Positions 26,311 through 34,808 of a stretch of 64,000 nt of DNA are shown one piece after another. The position numbers were made by a program, and so were the translations under genes. Origin of the DNA: Bacillus_I endophytica_A (GTDB lineage Bacteria; Bacillota; Bacilli; Bacillales; Bacillaceae_H); assembly GCF_026790145.1 (NCBI RefSeq), contig NZ_JALAMS010000008.1, positions 109,292 to 173,291 of the forward strand. Reading direction: 5' to 3'. The notes below the pieces were generated by a model, which saw only the letters and a program-made list of their open reading frames with translations, did no database searches and was not told the DNA's origin. How positions within the stretch are numbered: position 1 is the first letter of the stretch; every line of letters starts with the position of its first letter.

Positions 26311-26697
26311 CTATCGAATTTCAATCACAATTCCATCTTTAACGAGAATCGTTTGTAAACTTTTGAATTCTTCCCAGCTGTCGCCTTCTTTTACTTCTAC
26401 AATAGCATCTAGCTTTGTTTCTTCAAGCTCACTGCCAATTGGGAGCAAGTTAAGCTGTTCTAGCTGAAAATCGATAATACGGAGTTTTTCTAAACGGGTT
26501 TTTTGTTCCTTTTCGAATTGTTTTTCAAGCGATGCTGCTGATGGTTTTTTCATATTTTCAATCTTTTTTAACTGAAATCGCAACTGCTCAATTTCATTTT
26601 GCAGCCCTTTTTGTTCAAGAATAAACTTATTCCTTAACTTTTCCTTGCTTTGTTCAGTTAATACTTGTTTCACAATCACTTTTTGGACAACTTTCAC
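26311..26697 (-). CDS. ylqD: YlqD, coiled-coil protein of unknown function
   Basis: About 128 residues, matching B. subtilis YlqD in length and place. The N-terminal half (about 15-80) is a charged coiled coil rich in Lys, Glu, Gln and Leu; the C-terminal part contains LDAIVEVKEGDSWEEF and ends KDGIVIEIR. No function is known to me. I choose the GTG at 26697 (MKVVQKVIVKQ), eight bases after AGGAGG; the GTG at 26703 is too close to that box. It is cut off from rpsP by a terminator; a weak -10 TATAAT lies near 26722. Confidence 0.85.
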   Translation of the reverse strand: MKVVQKVIVKQVLTEQSKEKLRNKFILEQKGLQNEIEQLRFQLKKIENMKKPSAASLEKQFEKEQKTRLEKLRIIDFQLEQLNLLPIGSELEETKLDAIVEVKEGDSWEEFKSLQTILVKDGIVIEIR

Positions 26698-26736
26698 CCG
26701 CACTCCCTCCTCTTATCTTTATTATATAAAAGAAGT

Positions 26737-26769
26737 AAAAAAAAGGGGAGGTTATCCCTCCCCTTTTTT
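26737..26769 (-). terminator. Intrinsic terminator between rpsP and ylqD
   Basis: Stem AAAAGGGGAGG/CCTCCCCTTTT, five-base loop, and a long T-run on the minus strand. It immediately follows the rpsP stop codon and occupies the place where khpA (ylqC) stands in B. subtilis. Confidence 0.93.
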
Positions 26770-26771
26770 CA

Positions 26772-27044
26772 TTACTTGCTTAATTTTGAGTTGTGGAATT
26801 TCTCCATGATACCTTCTTTAGAGAAAAGGTTACGTACTGTATCAGATGGTTTAGCACCGTCTGTTAACCATTTAAGAGCAAGCTCTTCATTGATTTTAAC
26901 TGCTGCTGGTTGCTCAAGTGGATTGTAAGTTCCCACTGTTTCGATGAAACGTCCATCACGTGGTGAACGAGAATCAGCTACTACGATACGATAGAATGGA
27001 GACTTTTTAGATCCCATACGTTTTAAACGAATTTTTACTGCCAT
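26772..27044 (-). CDS. rpsP: 30S ribosomal protein S16
   Basis: Small-subunit protein needed for 30S assembly. The 90 residues start AVKIRLKRMGSKKSPFYRIV, then VADSRSPRDGRFIETVGTYN and the conserved YNPLEQPAAVKINEELALKW. A GGAGGTGC box precedes the ATG. The gene has a readable promoter at 27083-27111 and a strong terminator, so it can be a single-gene unit in addition to reading through from ffh. Confidence 0.98.
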   Translation of the reverse strand: MAVKIRLKRMGSKKSPFYRIVVADSRSPRDGRFIETVGTYNPLEQPAAVKINEELALKWLTDGAKPSDTVRNLFSKEGIMEKFHNSKLSK

Positions 27045-27082
27045 TATTAAAGCACCTCCGAAATTGTTTCACACAGGATAAT

Positions 27083-27111
27083 ATATTATCAATCCTGCAT
27101 TTGTTTGTAAA
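27083..27111 (-). promoter_or_regulatory. Sigma-A-type promoter of rpsP, overlapped by a palindrome
   Basis: Minus-strand TTTACA (27106-27111) and TAATAT (27083-27088), 17 bases apart. The -10 lies inside a perfect 14-base palindrome GATAATATATTATC (27078-27091), which may simply reflect AT-rich composition or be an operator. Confidence 0.6.
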
Positions 27112-27127
27112 GTGTTTTTTCTTAACA

Positions 27128-28468
27128 CTACATAAAAGGAAGTTTAAATCCTTTTTTCTTGCCTTTTGACATGTTTGTCATTTGCTTCATCATCTTCTTC
27201 ATTTCATCAAACTGCTTAAGAAGTCTATTGACCTCTTGAACAGATCTACCACTACCTCTTGCAATACGCTTTTTACGGCTTGCATTGATGACTTCAGGCT
27301 GCTCTTTTTCAAGCTTTGTCATTGAACGAATAATCGCTTCAATATGACCAATTTGCTTATCATCTACTTGAACGTTTTTCAAGCCTTTCATCTTGTTTGC
27401 TCCTGGAAGCATTCCAAGAATTTCATCAAGCGGTCCCATCTGTCGCACTTGTCCAAGCTGTTCTAGAAAATCATCAAATGTGAAAGATTGCGTGCGTAAC
27501 TTTTGTTCCAATTCGCGCGCTTTGTCCTCGTCAACAGACACTTGTGCCTTCTCGATAAGCGTTAGCACGTCACCCATTCCGAGAATACGAGACGCCATAC
27601 GCTCAGGATGGAAAGTTTCTAAAGCATCTAGCTTTTCACCCATCCCGACAAATTTAATCGGTGTTTCCGTTACAGAACGGATAGAGAGAGCCGCACCACC
27701 GCGCGTATCTCCATCAAGTTTTGTAAGAACAACACCTGTTAATCCTAATTGTTCGTTAAAGCTCTCTGCCACATTTACAGCGTCTTGGCCTGTCATCGCA
27801 TCTACAACAAGTAAAATTTCATCTGGCTTTGCCACTTCTTTTACTTGTTTAAGCTCGTCCATTAACGTCTCATCAACATGAAGACGACCTGCTGTATCAA
27901 TTAAAACGTAGTCATGATGCTCTTCTTTTGCATGCTCAATGGCCTTACGTGCAATTTCAACAGGGCTTACCTGATCACCAAGTGAGAACACAGGCATGCT
28001 GAGCTGTTTTCCTAACGTTTCAAGCTGTTTAATTGCTGCAGGACGATAAATATCCGCAGCAGCTAGCAGAGGTTTACGATTGTATTTTTTGCGAAGAAGA
28101 TTTGCTAATTTTCCTGTTGTGGTCGTTTTACCGGCCCCCTGCAGACCAACCATCATAACAACGGTTGGCGGACGGTTTGAAGTAGCAATTTTGCTTTCTT
28201 CTCCACCCATTAGCTTTGTTAACTCTTCTTTAACAACTTTGATAACTTGCTGTCCAGGCGTTAAGCTTTTCATAACCTCTTGCCCAACAGCGCGTTCATT
28301 CACGTTTTTGACGAATTCTTTAACAACTTTAAAGTTAACGTCTGCTTCAAGTAAGGCAAGGCGAACTTCACGCATCATTGCTTTTACGTCTGCTTCTGAA
28401 ACTTTACCTTTGCCTTTAATCTTTTGAATTGTGCTTTGCAAACGGTCGGCTAATCCTTCAAATGCCAT
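27128..28468 (-). CDS. ffh: Signal recognition particle protein Ffh
   Basis: SRP54-type GTPase that binds signal sequences and 4.5S/6S SRP RNA and delivers ribosomes to FtsY. The protein has 446 residues. An N-terminal helical bundle precedes the G domain, with GLQGAGKTT at 108-116, DTAGRLHVDE and TKLDGDTRGG. The Met-rich M domain follows, with SRKKRIARGSGRSVQEVN and a tail DEMKKMMKQMTNMSKGKKKG. It follows ylxM by 13 bases, the classic pair. Confidence 0.98.
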   Translation of the reverse strand: MAFEGLADRLQSTIQKIKGKGKVSEADVKAMMREVRLALLEADVNFKVVKEFVKNVNERAVGQEVMKSLTPGQQVIKVVKEELTKLMGGEESKIATSNRPPTVVMMVGLQGAGKTTTTGKLANLLRKKYNRKPLLAAADIYRPAAIKQLETLGKQLSMPVFSLGDQVSPVEIARKAIEHAKEEHHDYVLIDTAGRLHVDETLMDELKQVKEVAKPDEILLVVDAMTGQDAVNVAESFNEQLGLTGVVLTKLDGDTRGGAALSIRSVTETPIKFVGMGEKLDALETFHPERMASRILGMGDVLTLIEKAQVSVDEDKARELEQKLRTQSFTFDDFLEQLGQVRQMGPLDEILGMLPGANKMKGLKNVQVDDKQIGHIEAIIRSMTKLEKEQPEVINASRKKRIARGSGRSVQEVNRLLKQFDEMKKMMKQMTNMSKGKKKGFKLPFM

Positions 28469-28481
28469 ACTATGCCGCCCC

Positions 28482-28808
28482 CTAATCTAATTTCTCAAGC
28501 GAATCAATAAGAGAAAGCGTCTGCTCTTCATCATGCTGTTTTACAGCTTTTTGAAGATCTTGTAAAAGCTGCTTTCTTTGACGAAATCGCTGAAACAAGC
28601 CGAGCTTTTCTTCATACTGCTCAAGCATTTGTTCTGTACGTTTTATATTATCATAAACAGCTTGTCGACTCACGCCATATTCTTCAGCGATTTCTCCAAG
28701 CGAATAATCATCTAAATAATAAAGCGACATATAACTTTTCTGTTTTGAAGTTAATAATGATTGATAAAAATCATACAGATAGTTTATCCTTGTTGTTTTT
28801 TCAAGCAC
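28482..28808 (-). CDS. ylxM: YlxM, putative SRP-associated HTH protein
   Basis: Helix-turn-helix protein of the UPF0122 family, about 108 residues. The motif SLGEIAEEYGVSRQAVYDNI is a sigma-70 region-4-like HTH at about 36-56. In B. subtilis and streptococci YlxM is encoded with ffh and is reported to affect SRP GTPase activity. I choose the GTG at 28808 (MLEKTTRINYL), six bases after GGGCGTGA; the TTG at 28814 abuts that signal. It has a strong promoter upstream. Confidence 0.93.
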   Translation of the reverse strand: MLEKTTRINYLYDFYQSLLTSKQKSYMSLYYLDDYSLGEIAEEYGVSRQAVYDNIKRTEQMLEQYEEKLGLFQRFRQRKQLLQDLQKAVKQHDEEQTLSLIDSLEKLD

Positions 28809-28841
28809 AACCAATCACGCCCTTGTTAAGTGAAAAACCTT

Positions 28842-28881
28842 TACACTCAAATAGTGTACTTATTTTAAAAACAAATGTCAA
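28842..28881 (-). promoter_or_regulatory. Strong sigma-A promoter of ylxM-ffh with palindrome at the -10
   Basis: Consensus -35 TTGACA (28876-28881), 17-base spacer, -10 TACACT (28853-28858). The -10 is one arm of a perfect 6-base inverted repeat TACACT/AGTGTA spaced by five bases (28842-28858). Confidence 0.8.
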
Positions 28882-28902
28882 GTTTTTTTCTTAACAGTCT
28901 TT

Positions 28903-29901
28903 TTATTCTTCGTCTTCTTCTTCCATAAGCCCTGCAAAAAGGCCGTATACATATTTCTCTGGATCAAATTCCTGAAGATCTTCTACCTTTTCACCAAGGC
29001 CTACGAATTTAACTGGAATACTCAATTCGTTACGGATCGCCAGAACGATTCCACCTTTTGCAGTCCCATCAAGCTTTGTTAAAACAATGCCTGACACGTC
29101 TGTTGCCGCTGAGAACGTTTTAGCTTGGCTCATTGCATTCTGTCCTGTTGTTGCATCAAGAACAAGCAATACTTCATGAGGTGCATCAGGAACTTCGCGA
29201 GAAATGACGCGCTTTACTTTTTCAAGCTCATTCATTAAGTTTACTTTATTTTGAAGGCGTCCTGCTGTATCACAAAGTAATACATCTGCTCCTCTTGAAC
29301 GAGCTGACTGAACTGCATCATACATTACAGCAGCTGGATCTGACCCTGCCGCTTGTTTAATAACATCAACACCAACGCGTTCTCCCCATACTTCAAGCTG
29401 TTCGATTGCTCCTGCTCGGAACGTATCGCCTGCTGCAAGCATCACTTTTTTACCTTCTTGCTTAAGCTGATGAGCAAGCTTTCCAATTGTTGTTGTTTTT
29501 CCAACGCCGTTTACTCCAACAAAGAGGATAATGCTAAGGCCTGATTGTTGAATATTCAAAGAAGAAAACTGTTCTTCTCCTCCTGAATAAATATCAATAA
29601 GTTTCTCTGAAATAACGTCTTTGATTTCTGTTGAATCTTTAATGTTACGGCGTTTTACTTCCATTTTCAACTCGTCAATTAAGTCCATTACTGTACTAAC
29701 GCCAACATCAGCGCTAATTAGGATTTCTTCTAATTCTTCAAAGAAATCTTCGTCAACTTTACGATAGCGGGCAACAAGGTCATTAAGACGTCCTGTGAAC
29801 GACTTTCTTGTTTTTTCCATCCCTTTTTCGTATTTCTTTGTTTCTTCTTGCTCTACTTCAGTTCCTGAAAACTTTTGTTTTAGTTTCTTAAAAAAACTCA
29901 T
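28903..29901 (-). CDS. ftsY: Signal recognition particle receptor FtsY
   Basis: SRP receptor GTPase that docks ribosome-Ffh complexes at the membrane. The protein has 332 residues. A short charged N-terminus rather than the long acidic domain of enterobacteria is typical of Bacillus. The G domain has GVNGVGKTT at 129-137, DTAGRLQNKVNLMNELEK, TKLDGTAKGG and the GLGEKVEDLQEFD signature near the C-terminus. It follows smc by 20 bases. Confidence 0.98.
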   Translation of the reverse strand: MSFFKKLKQKFSGTEVEQEETKKYEKGMEKTRKSFTGRLNDLVARYRKVDEDFFEELEEILISADVGVSTVMDLIDELKMEVKRRNIKDSTEIKDVISEKLIDIYSGGEEQFSSLNIQQSGLSIILFVGVNGVGKTTTIGKLAHQLKQEGKKVMLAAGDTFRAGAIEQLEVWGERVGVDVIKQAAGSDPAAVMYDAVQSARSRGADVLLCDTAGRLQNKVNLMNELEKVKRVISREVPDAPHEVLLVLDATTGQNAMSQAKTFSAATDVSGIVLTKLDGTAKGGIVLAIRNELSIPVKFVGLGEKVEDLQEFDPEKYVYGLFAGLMEEEDEE

Positions 29902-29921
29902 GTGAACGTTTCACACCTTTC

Positions 29922-32900
29922 TTAAACATACTGCTTTTCTTCTTCAAGTTTGACAGATACGAGCTTAGATACACCAGATTCCTGCATTGTTACCCCATAA
30001 AGAACGTCTGCTTCTTCCATTGTCCCTTTGCGATGTGTAATAACAATAAATTGTGTTTTCTCACTGAATGTCTTGATGAACTTCGCGAAACGCTGTACAT
30101 TTGCTTCATCAAGTGCTGCTTCTACTTCATCGAGCACACAAAACGGTACAGGTCGCACTTTTAAAATAGCAAAGAGAAGCGCAATAGCTGTTAACGAACG
30201 CTCACCACCTGAAAGAAGAGCAAGGTTCTGCAACTTCTTACCTGGCGGCTGTGCCACAATATCAATACCTGTATTTAGAAGATCTTCTTGATCAGTGAGC
30301 TTTAAATCCGCTCGTCCACCGCCGAAGAGCTTTGTAAATACTTCTTTAAAATGCTCTCTCACACTTGTGAACGTTTCACTGAATCTTTTCTTCATTTCCG
30401 TATCCATCTCTTCAATAAGCTGATGAAGTGTATCTTTTGCTTCAACAAGGTCTTCCTTTTGTTCACTTAAAAACGTATATCGCTCAGATACTCGCTCATA
30501 CTCTTCAATTGCGCCTATATTAACTGTACCAAGTTCATCTAAAGCAAGTTTAATAAGCCTGATTTTTTTGCGCGTTTCCTCAGGGGATAGAGTAAGAGGA
30601 TATTGCTGTTTCGCAGCTTCAAAGCTCATCATATACTCTTCTCTCAGCATATTTAAATATTGATCAAGCTCAACATCAAAGCGATTAATCTGCACTTCTT
30701 CATCTTTCAAAGCTTCCATCATCTGTTCTTGCTGACGCTTAAGTTCCTTTTGTTCAGCCATGAACGTCTCAAGCTCTTCTTGAAGCTCTGTGCGCTGCTT
30801 GCGGCGTTCGCTAATAAGCTTAGCCGTTTCTTCTTTATCGTTTGTTCTAGCTAAGAGCGTACCTTCTAAATCATGCTGACTTGTAAAACCTTCTTTCATC
30901 TGTTCTTTTAAGAATGAAAGCTGATCTTTTTGTTTAGAAAGAGCTGCAGAAGAAGCGTGTAAATCCTGCTCTGCACGCTCTACTTTTTCACGCTGATAAA
31001 CAAGACGTTCACTCGCTTCTGCAAGCGCAATTTTCAGATTTGTAAGCTCCCCTTGAACAGTTTCTTTTGAACTTTTTTCCGAATTTTTCTGCTCTGTAAC
31101 AAGCTGAATTTCTTCATCAAGATGCTTCATGGCCTCCTGAGAAGCTTGTAGTAATTCCCTTAACTCTGCTTCTCGTTGCTTAAAGCGTTCTTGCTCTTCA
31201 AAAAGCGGTGTCATGTCACTATTGTACATTTCAAGACGTCGTTTTGTATTTTTTTCAGTTAACAGAAGCTCGCTCATCTTGGCATTAAAAGCTTCGTACT
31301 CTTCTTTTAATGTTTGAACTTTCTCTCCTTGTGCAAGGGACTGTTTTTCAGCCTGAGCAAGTGACGTTTTGAGTTCCTTAACCTCTGCTTCAAGCAATCC
31401 TGTTTTTTCTTCCATTTCAGCAAGCTTTGCAACAAGGTCTTCTAGCTCACGCTTTCTTGCAATAAGAGATGAGCTGTTTTTCTTAGAAGCTCCCCCGCTC
31501 ATTGATCCCCCTGGATTTACAACGTCTCCTTCTAATGTTACAAATCGATAGCGATGTGAAACAAGACGAGCAAGCTCATTAGCTCCTCGTAAATCTTTGG
31601 TCACAATGACGGTCCCAAGCAAGTTTGAAACAATATTTTCATACTTTTGCTCATATGAAATGAGATCACGGGCTACTCCAACGAAAGAAGGAGATCCTTG
31701 CATCGTTTCAATAACAGACTGAGGAATACTTTTTCCTTTAATCGTAGAAAGAGGTAAAAATGTGGCACGACCGCTACCTCGCTTCTTTAAATAAGCAATC
31801 GCTTTTCTTGCTTGTTCTTCTGCTGAAACAACTATATGCTGCATTGCCCCGCCAAGCGCTGTTTCAAGCGCTATTTCTACCTCTTTTGGAACTGTAATAA
31901 GCTCTGCCACTGCCCCTTCAATTCCTGTTAAGGCGCTTTCGCGGGCTTTTAACACTTCTTTTACGCCTTGAAAATAGCCTGTATACCCATCTTGCATATC
32001 TTCCATCATGCTGCGCTTTGACTTTGTTTGTTCAACATATTGGTATGCTTGATATAGAAGCGATTCTTTTTTTCTATATTTTTCTGTTAAAGCTTCAACA
32101 TCTCGTTTTAATGTTAGGTTTTCATTAACTGCTTTATCAAATTCCTCTTTCGCAGCAGAAACTTCTCCATCAAGCCTTTTATGCTCCCCTTCAAGTTTCT
32201 GATGTTCGCTAAATAGCTCTTTGTTCGCTTCTTTTAAACGATTTTGTCTTTCACTATTTTGCTCGATTTGTTTCACTAAAAACTGACGTTCATTGCGAAG
32301 TGCCGTTTCTTGCTGTGCTTTTTCGAAATAGTCACTTTTCAAATTTTCGAGCTTTTCATCCAGATCTTCACTATAACTTTCAAAAAGAGACTGCTTTTCT
32401 GAAAGCTCTTTTTTTAATCTATAAACATTTTGTTCATATGTTTTGAGAAGTTCTGATGCTTCCTCTTTACTTTTAGCTAAGAAGGCTACTTGTTCCTCAA
32501 GGTGTTCTGTACTTTCCTCAAGCTCACTTTGCGTTTTTGAAGCATGTTTCTTTCTTTCAATAAGCACTTGCTTCCGCCCTTGAATTTTCTCGAGCTCTTC
32601 ACTAACGTTTAATAAAACCGTTTGCAACTCTTCTAGGGATTGCTCTAGCGCATTCATATTTTTCTGAGCTTCATCAATATGACTTTCTTTCTTAGCAATA
32701 GACTCACTTAACGTTCTAGAAAGTTCTTTATGATGATCATGTTCAAGCTTTAATTTCTCCCATTTTTTATGAAGTTCTTCAATTTCATAAACAGTCAAAG
32801 AAATGTCGTAATTTTTTAGCTCTGCCTTTTTCTCTAAATAGTCTTTCGCCATAGAAGCTTGTATTTTTAAAGGTTCAAGGCCTGATTCAATCTCATATAA

Positions 32901-33482
32901 AATGTCGCTCACACGGTTTAAATTATCCTGCGTTTCAACAAGCTTAAGCTCTGCTTTCTTCTTACGTATCTTATACTTTAAAACACCTGCTGCTTCCTCA
33001 AAAATCTTTCTTCGTTCATCAGATTTTGAGCTGAGCACTTCCTCAACGCGCCCTTGGCCAATGATAGAAAATGATTCCCTCCCTAGACCGGAGTCCATAA
33101 ATAGATCAATAATGTCTTTTAAACGACAGTGCTGATTATTAATAAAGAATTCACTTTCTCCTGAGCGAAAGACACGTCTTGTAATGCTTACCTCGTGATA
33201 ATCAATAGGAAGAAACTGTTCGCTGTTCTCAAGCGTTAACGTTACTTCCGCTACGTTTAATGCTTTTCTCGTATCACTGCCAGCAAAAATAACATCTTCC
33301 ATCTTTGCACCGCGCAAAGAGCGGGCAGATTGTTCTCCAAGCACCCATCTAATGCTATCTGTGATATTGCTTTTTCCGCTTCCATTCGGTCCGACTACAG
33401 CTGTCATTCCTTGAACAAAATCAACGGAAATTTTGTCGGCAAAAGACTTAAATCCCGCCACGTCTAGTCGTTTGAGGAACAT
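29922..33482 (-). CDS. smc: Chromosome segregation ATPase Smc
   Basis: Condensin subunit that, with ScpA and ScpB, organises and segregates the chromosome. The 1186-residue length is typical. Walker A GPNGSGKS is at residues 31-38. Two long coiled coils flank a hinge around residues 510-640, with GYTGYFQGVKEVLKAR and GDVVNPGGSMSGGA. The C-terminal ABC signature LLSGGERSLTAIALLFAIL and Walker B FCVLDEVEAALDEANVQRF close the head. It lies between rnc and ftsY as in B. subtilis. Confidence 0.99.
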   Translation of the reverse strand: MFLKRLDVAGFKSFADKISVDFVQGMTAVVGPNGSGKSNITDSIRWVLGEQSARSLRGAKMEDVIFAGSDTRKALNVAEVTLTLENSEQFLPIDYHEVSITRRVFRSGESEFFINNQHCRLKDIIDLFMDSGLGRESFSIIGQGRVEEVLSSKSDERRKIFEEAAGVLKYKIRKKKAELKLVETQDNLNRVSDILYEIESGLEPLKIQASMAKDYLEKKAELKNYDISLTVYEIEELHKKWEKLKLEHDHHKELSRTLSESIAKKESHIDEAQKNMNALEQSLEELQTVLLNVSEELEKIQGRKQVLIERKKHASKTQSELEESTEHLEEQVAFLAKSKEEASELLKTYEQNVYRLKKELSEKQSLFESYSEDLDEKLENLKSDYFEKAQQETALRNERQFLVKQIEQNSERQNRLKEANKELFSEHQKLEGEHKRLDGEVSAAKEEFDKAVNENLTLKRDVEALTEKYRKKESLLYQAYQYVEQTKSKRSMMEDMQDGYTGYFQGVKEVLKARESALTGIEGAVAELITVPKEVEIALETALGGAMQHIVVSAEEQARKAIAYLKKRGSGRATFLPLSTIKGKSIPQSVIETMQGSPSFVGVARDLISYEQKYENIVSNLLGTVIVTKDLRGANELARLVSHRYRFVTLEGDVVNPGGSMSGGASKKNSSSLIARKRELEDLVAKLAEMEEKTGLLEAEVKELKTSLAQAEKQSLAQGEKVQTLKEEYEAFNAKMSELLLTEKNTKRRLEMYNSDMTPLFEEQERFKQREAELRELLQASQEAMKHLDEEIQLVTEQKNSEKSSKETVQGELTNLKIALAEASERLVYQREKVERAEQDLHASSAALSKQKDQLSFLKEQMKEGFTSQHDLEGTLLARTNDKEETAKLISERRKQRTELQEELETFMAEQKELKRQQEQMMEALKDEEVQINRFDVELDQYLNMLREEYMMSFEAAKQQYPLTLSPEETRKKIRLIKLALDELGTVNIGAIEEYERVSERYTFLSEQKEDLVEAKDTLHQLIEEMDTEMKKRFSETFTSVREHFKEVFTKLFGGGRADLKLTDQEDLLNTGIDIVAQPPGKKLQNLALLSGGERSLTAIALLFAILKVRPVPFCVLDEVEAALDEANVQRFAKFIKTFSEKTQFIVITHRKGTMEEADVLYGVTMQESGVSKLVSVKLEEEKQYV

Positions 33483-33524
33483 CTTACTTCCTCCTTACTT
33501 TTGTTAAAGTTGTATATCATAGAT

Positions 33525-34274
33525 TTATTGTTCTTTCAAAAGTGTTAAAGCAGTAATAGCTACTTGTGCAGCTTTTTGCTCTGCTTCTTTTTTTGATCTG
33601 CCAACACCAGTACCAAGCTCTGCTCCGTTTAGAAGCACTCGTGAAATAAACTCACGATTATGTGCTGGGCCTTTTTCTTGAAGAATTTGATATTGTAAAA
33701 GCCCTTGACTGTCACGCTGAACAAGCTCTTGCAGCTGACTTTTAAAATCCATTGCATACGTAAAATTACCAGCATCAATTTTAGGAAACACGGTTTGTGC
33801 TAGCAATTTTTCGACCACTTCAAGCCCTTGATCAAGATAAAGAGCACCGATAAATGCTTCAAACACGTCGGCTAAAAGAGCAGGTCTTTGGCGTCCACCT
33901 GTCATCTCTTCACCTTTTCCAAGCAAAACGTAATTGCCAAACTGAAGCTCGTTTGCAAACTTCACAAGAGATGGTTCACATACAACAGCAGCACGAAGCT
34001 TCGTAAGTTCCCCTTCGCTCATTGCTGGGTATTTGTTAAATAAAAATTTTGATACTGTTAGTTCAAGAACAGCATCACCTAAAAATTCCAAGCGTTCATT
34101 ATCTTCATACGGTTTTTTACGATGTTCATTTACATATGAAGAATGAGTAAATGCTTGTGTTAACAGTTTTTCGTTGTCAAATAAAATACCCATTTTCTCT
34201 TGAAGTTCTTGAAACTGTTTTTTAATTTTTTCTTGTAATTTTTGATTTTTAGGGTAATAACGATGTCTTGCCAT
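33525..34274 (-). CDS. rnc: Ribonuclease III
   Basis: Double-strand-specific RNase that processes rRNA precursors and SRP RNA. About 249 residues. The catalytic signature is NERLEFLGDAVLELTVSKF at about 55-75; a second acidic site is in LADVFEAFIGALYLDQG. A C-terminal double-stranded RNA-binding domain begins DFKSQLQELVQRD and ends with SKKEAEQKAAQVA. The ATG at 34274 (MARHRYYPKNQ) follows TTGGAGG by five bases; the longer frame starts within the spacer region upstream. Confidence 0.97.
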   Translation of the reverse strand: MARHRYYPKNQKLQEKIKKQFQELQEKMGILFDNEKLLTQAFTHSSYVNEHRKKPYEDNERLEFLGDAVLELTVSKFLFNKYPAMSEGELTKLRAAVVCEPSLVKFANELQFGNYVLLGKGEEMTGGRQRPALLADVFEAFIGALYLDQGLEVVEKLLAQTVFPKIDAGNFTYAMDFKSQLQELVQRDSQGLLQYQILQEKGPAHNREFISRVLLNGAELGTGVGRSKKEAEQKAAQVAITALTLLKEQ

Positions 34275-34449
34275 AAATACCTCCAATGGTTTCTTCCGTT
34301 TTCAATTTTCCATCTCTTTCTCCAGAAAGGGAGGTTTTCGTCATAATAAGTTGTCTCCAATTGTACTGAAGCCCTTTCACATCTTTAAATTTTCGCAGTA
34401 AATCAAAAACTTAAAGGTATGATGGAGAAGATGTTCGATAAAAGTAGAG

Positions 34450-34472
34450 AAAGCCCCGTTATATAAACGGGA
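34450..34472 (-). terminator. Intrinsic terminator after acpP
   Basis: Stem GTCCCGTT/AACGGGGC-type, with one imperfect pair at the base and a short TATA-containing loop, followed on the minus strand by TTTCTCT. It lies about 22 bases after the acpP stop codon, ending the fapR-plsX-fabD-fabG-acpP unit. The T-run is interrupted, so strength is uncertain. Confidence 0.7.
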
Positions 34473-34494
34473 CTCTTCTAAAAGTAAGGACAGC

Positions 34495-34728
34495 TTATTG
34501 CTTATTCTGTATGTAAGTAACAGCGTCACCAACTGTCGCAATTTTCTCAGCATCTTCATCTGAAATTTCTAATTCGAACTCATCTTCAAGTTCCATAACT
34601 AGTTCAACTACGTCAAGGGAATCAGCGCCAAGGTCCTCTTTGAAAGAAGCCTCAAGTTTCACTTCCTCTTCCTTTACGCCAAGGCGATCAACGATGATAC
34701 TCGTTACGCGCTCTAATACGTCTGACAT
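34495..34728 (-). CDS. acpP: Acyl carrier protein
   Basis: Carries the growing acyl chain on a 4'-phosphopantetheine arm in type II fatty acid synthesis. The 77 residues are strongly acidic, and the attachment serine is Ser37 in LGADSLDVVELVM. The ATG at 34728 follows GGAGGTGAT by four bases; the longer frame runs through this box. It is the last gene of the FapR-controlled unit, 80 bases after fabG, with a terminator downstream. Confidence 0.98.
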   Translation of the reverse strand: MSDVLERVTSIIVDRLGVKEEEVKLEASFKEDLGADSLDVVELVMELEDEFELEISDEDAEKIATVGDAVTYIQNKQ

Positions 34729-34808
34729 ACTATCACCTCCCCTCAAGTCATTATAGTGGATTCCTCAACAAATTACTAGAACTTCAGAAAGAAAATTCAA
34801 AAGCTCTT

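Noticed and set aside
27393..27881. 162-codon open frame on the plus strand opposite ffh
   Set aside because: Ser- and Arg-rich shadow of a strongly coding gene; no start signal or family resemblance.
34275..34494. Short open frames between rnc and acpP
   Set aside because: They straddle the acpP terminator and the rnc start in Lys/Phe-rich frames without start signals; the gap holds only the terminator and an unconvincing -10-like TACAAT.
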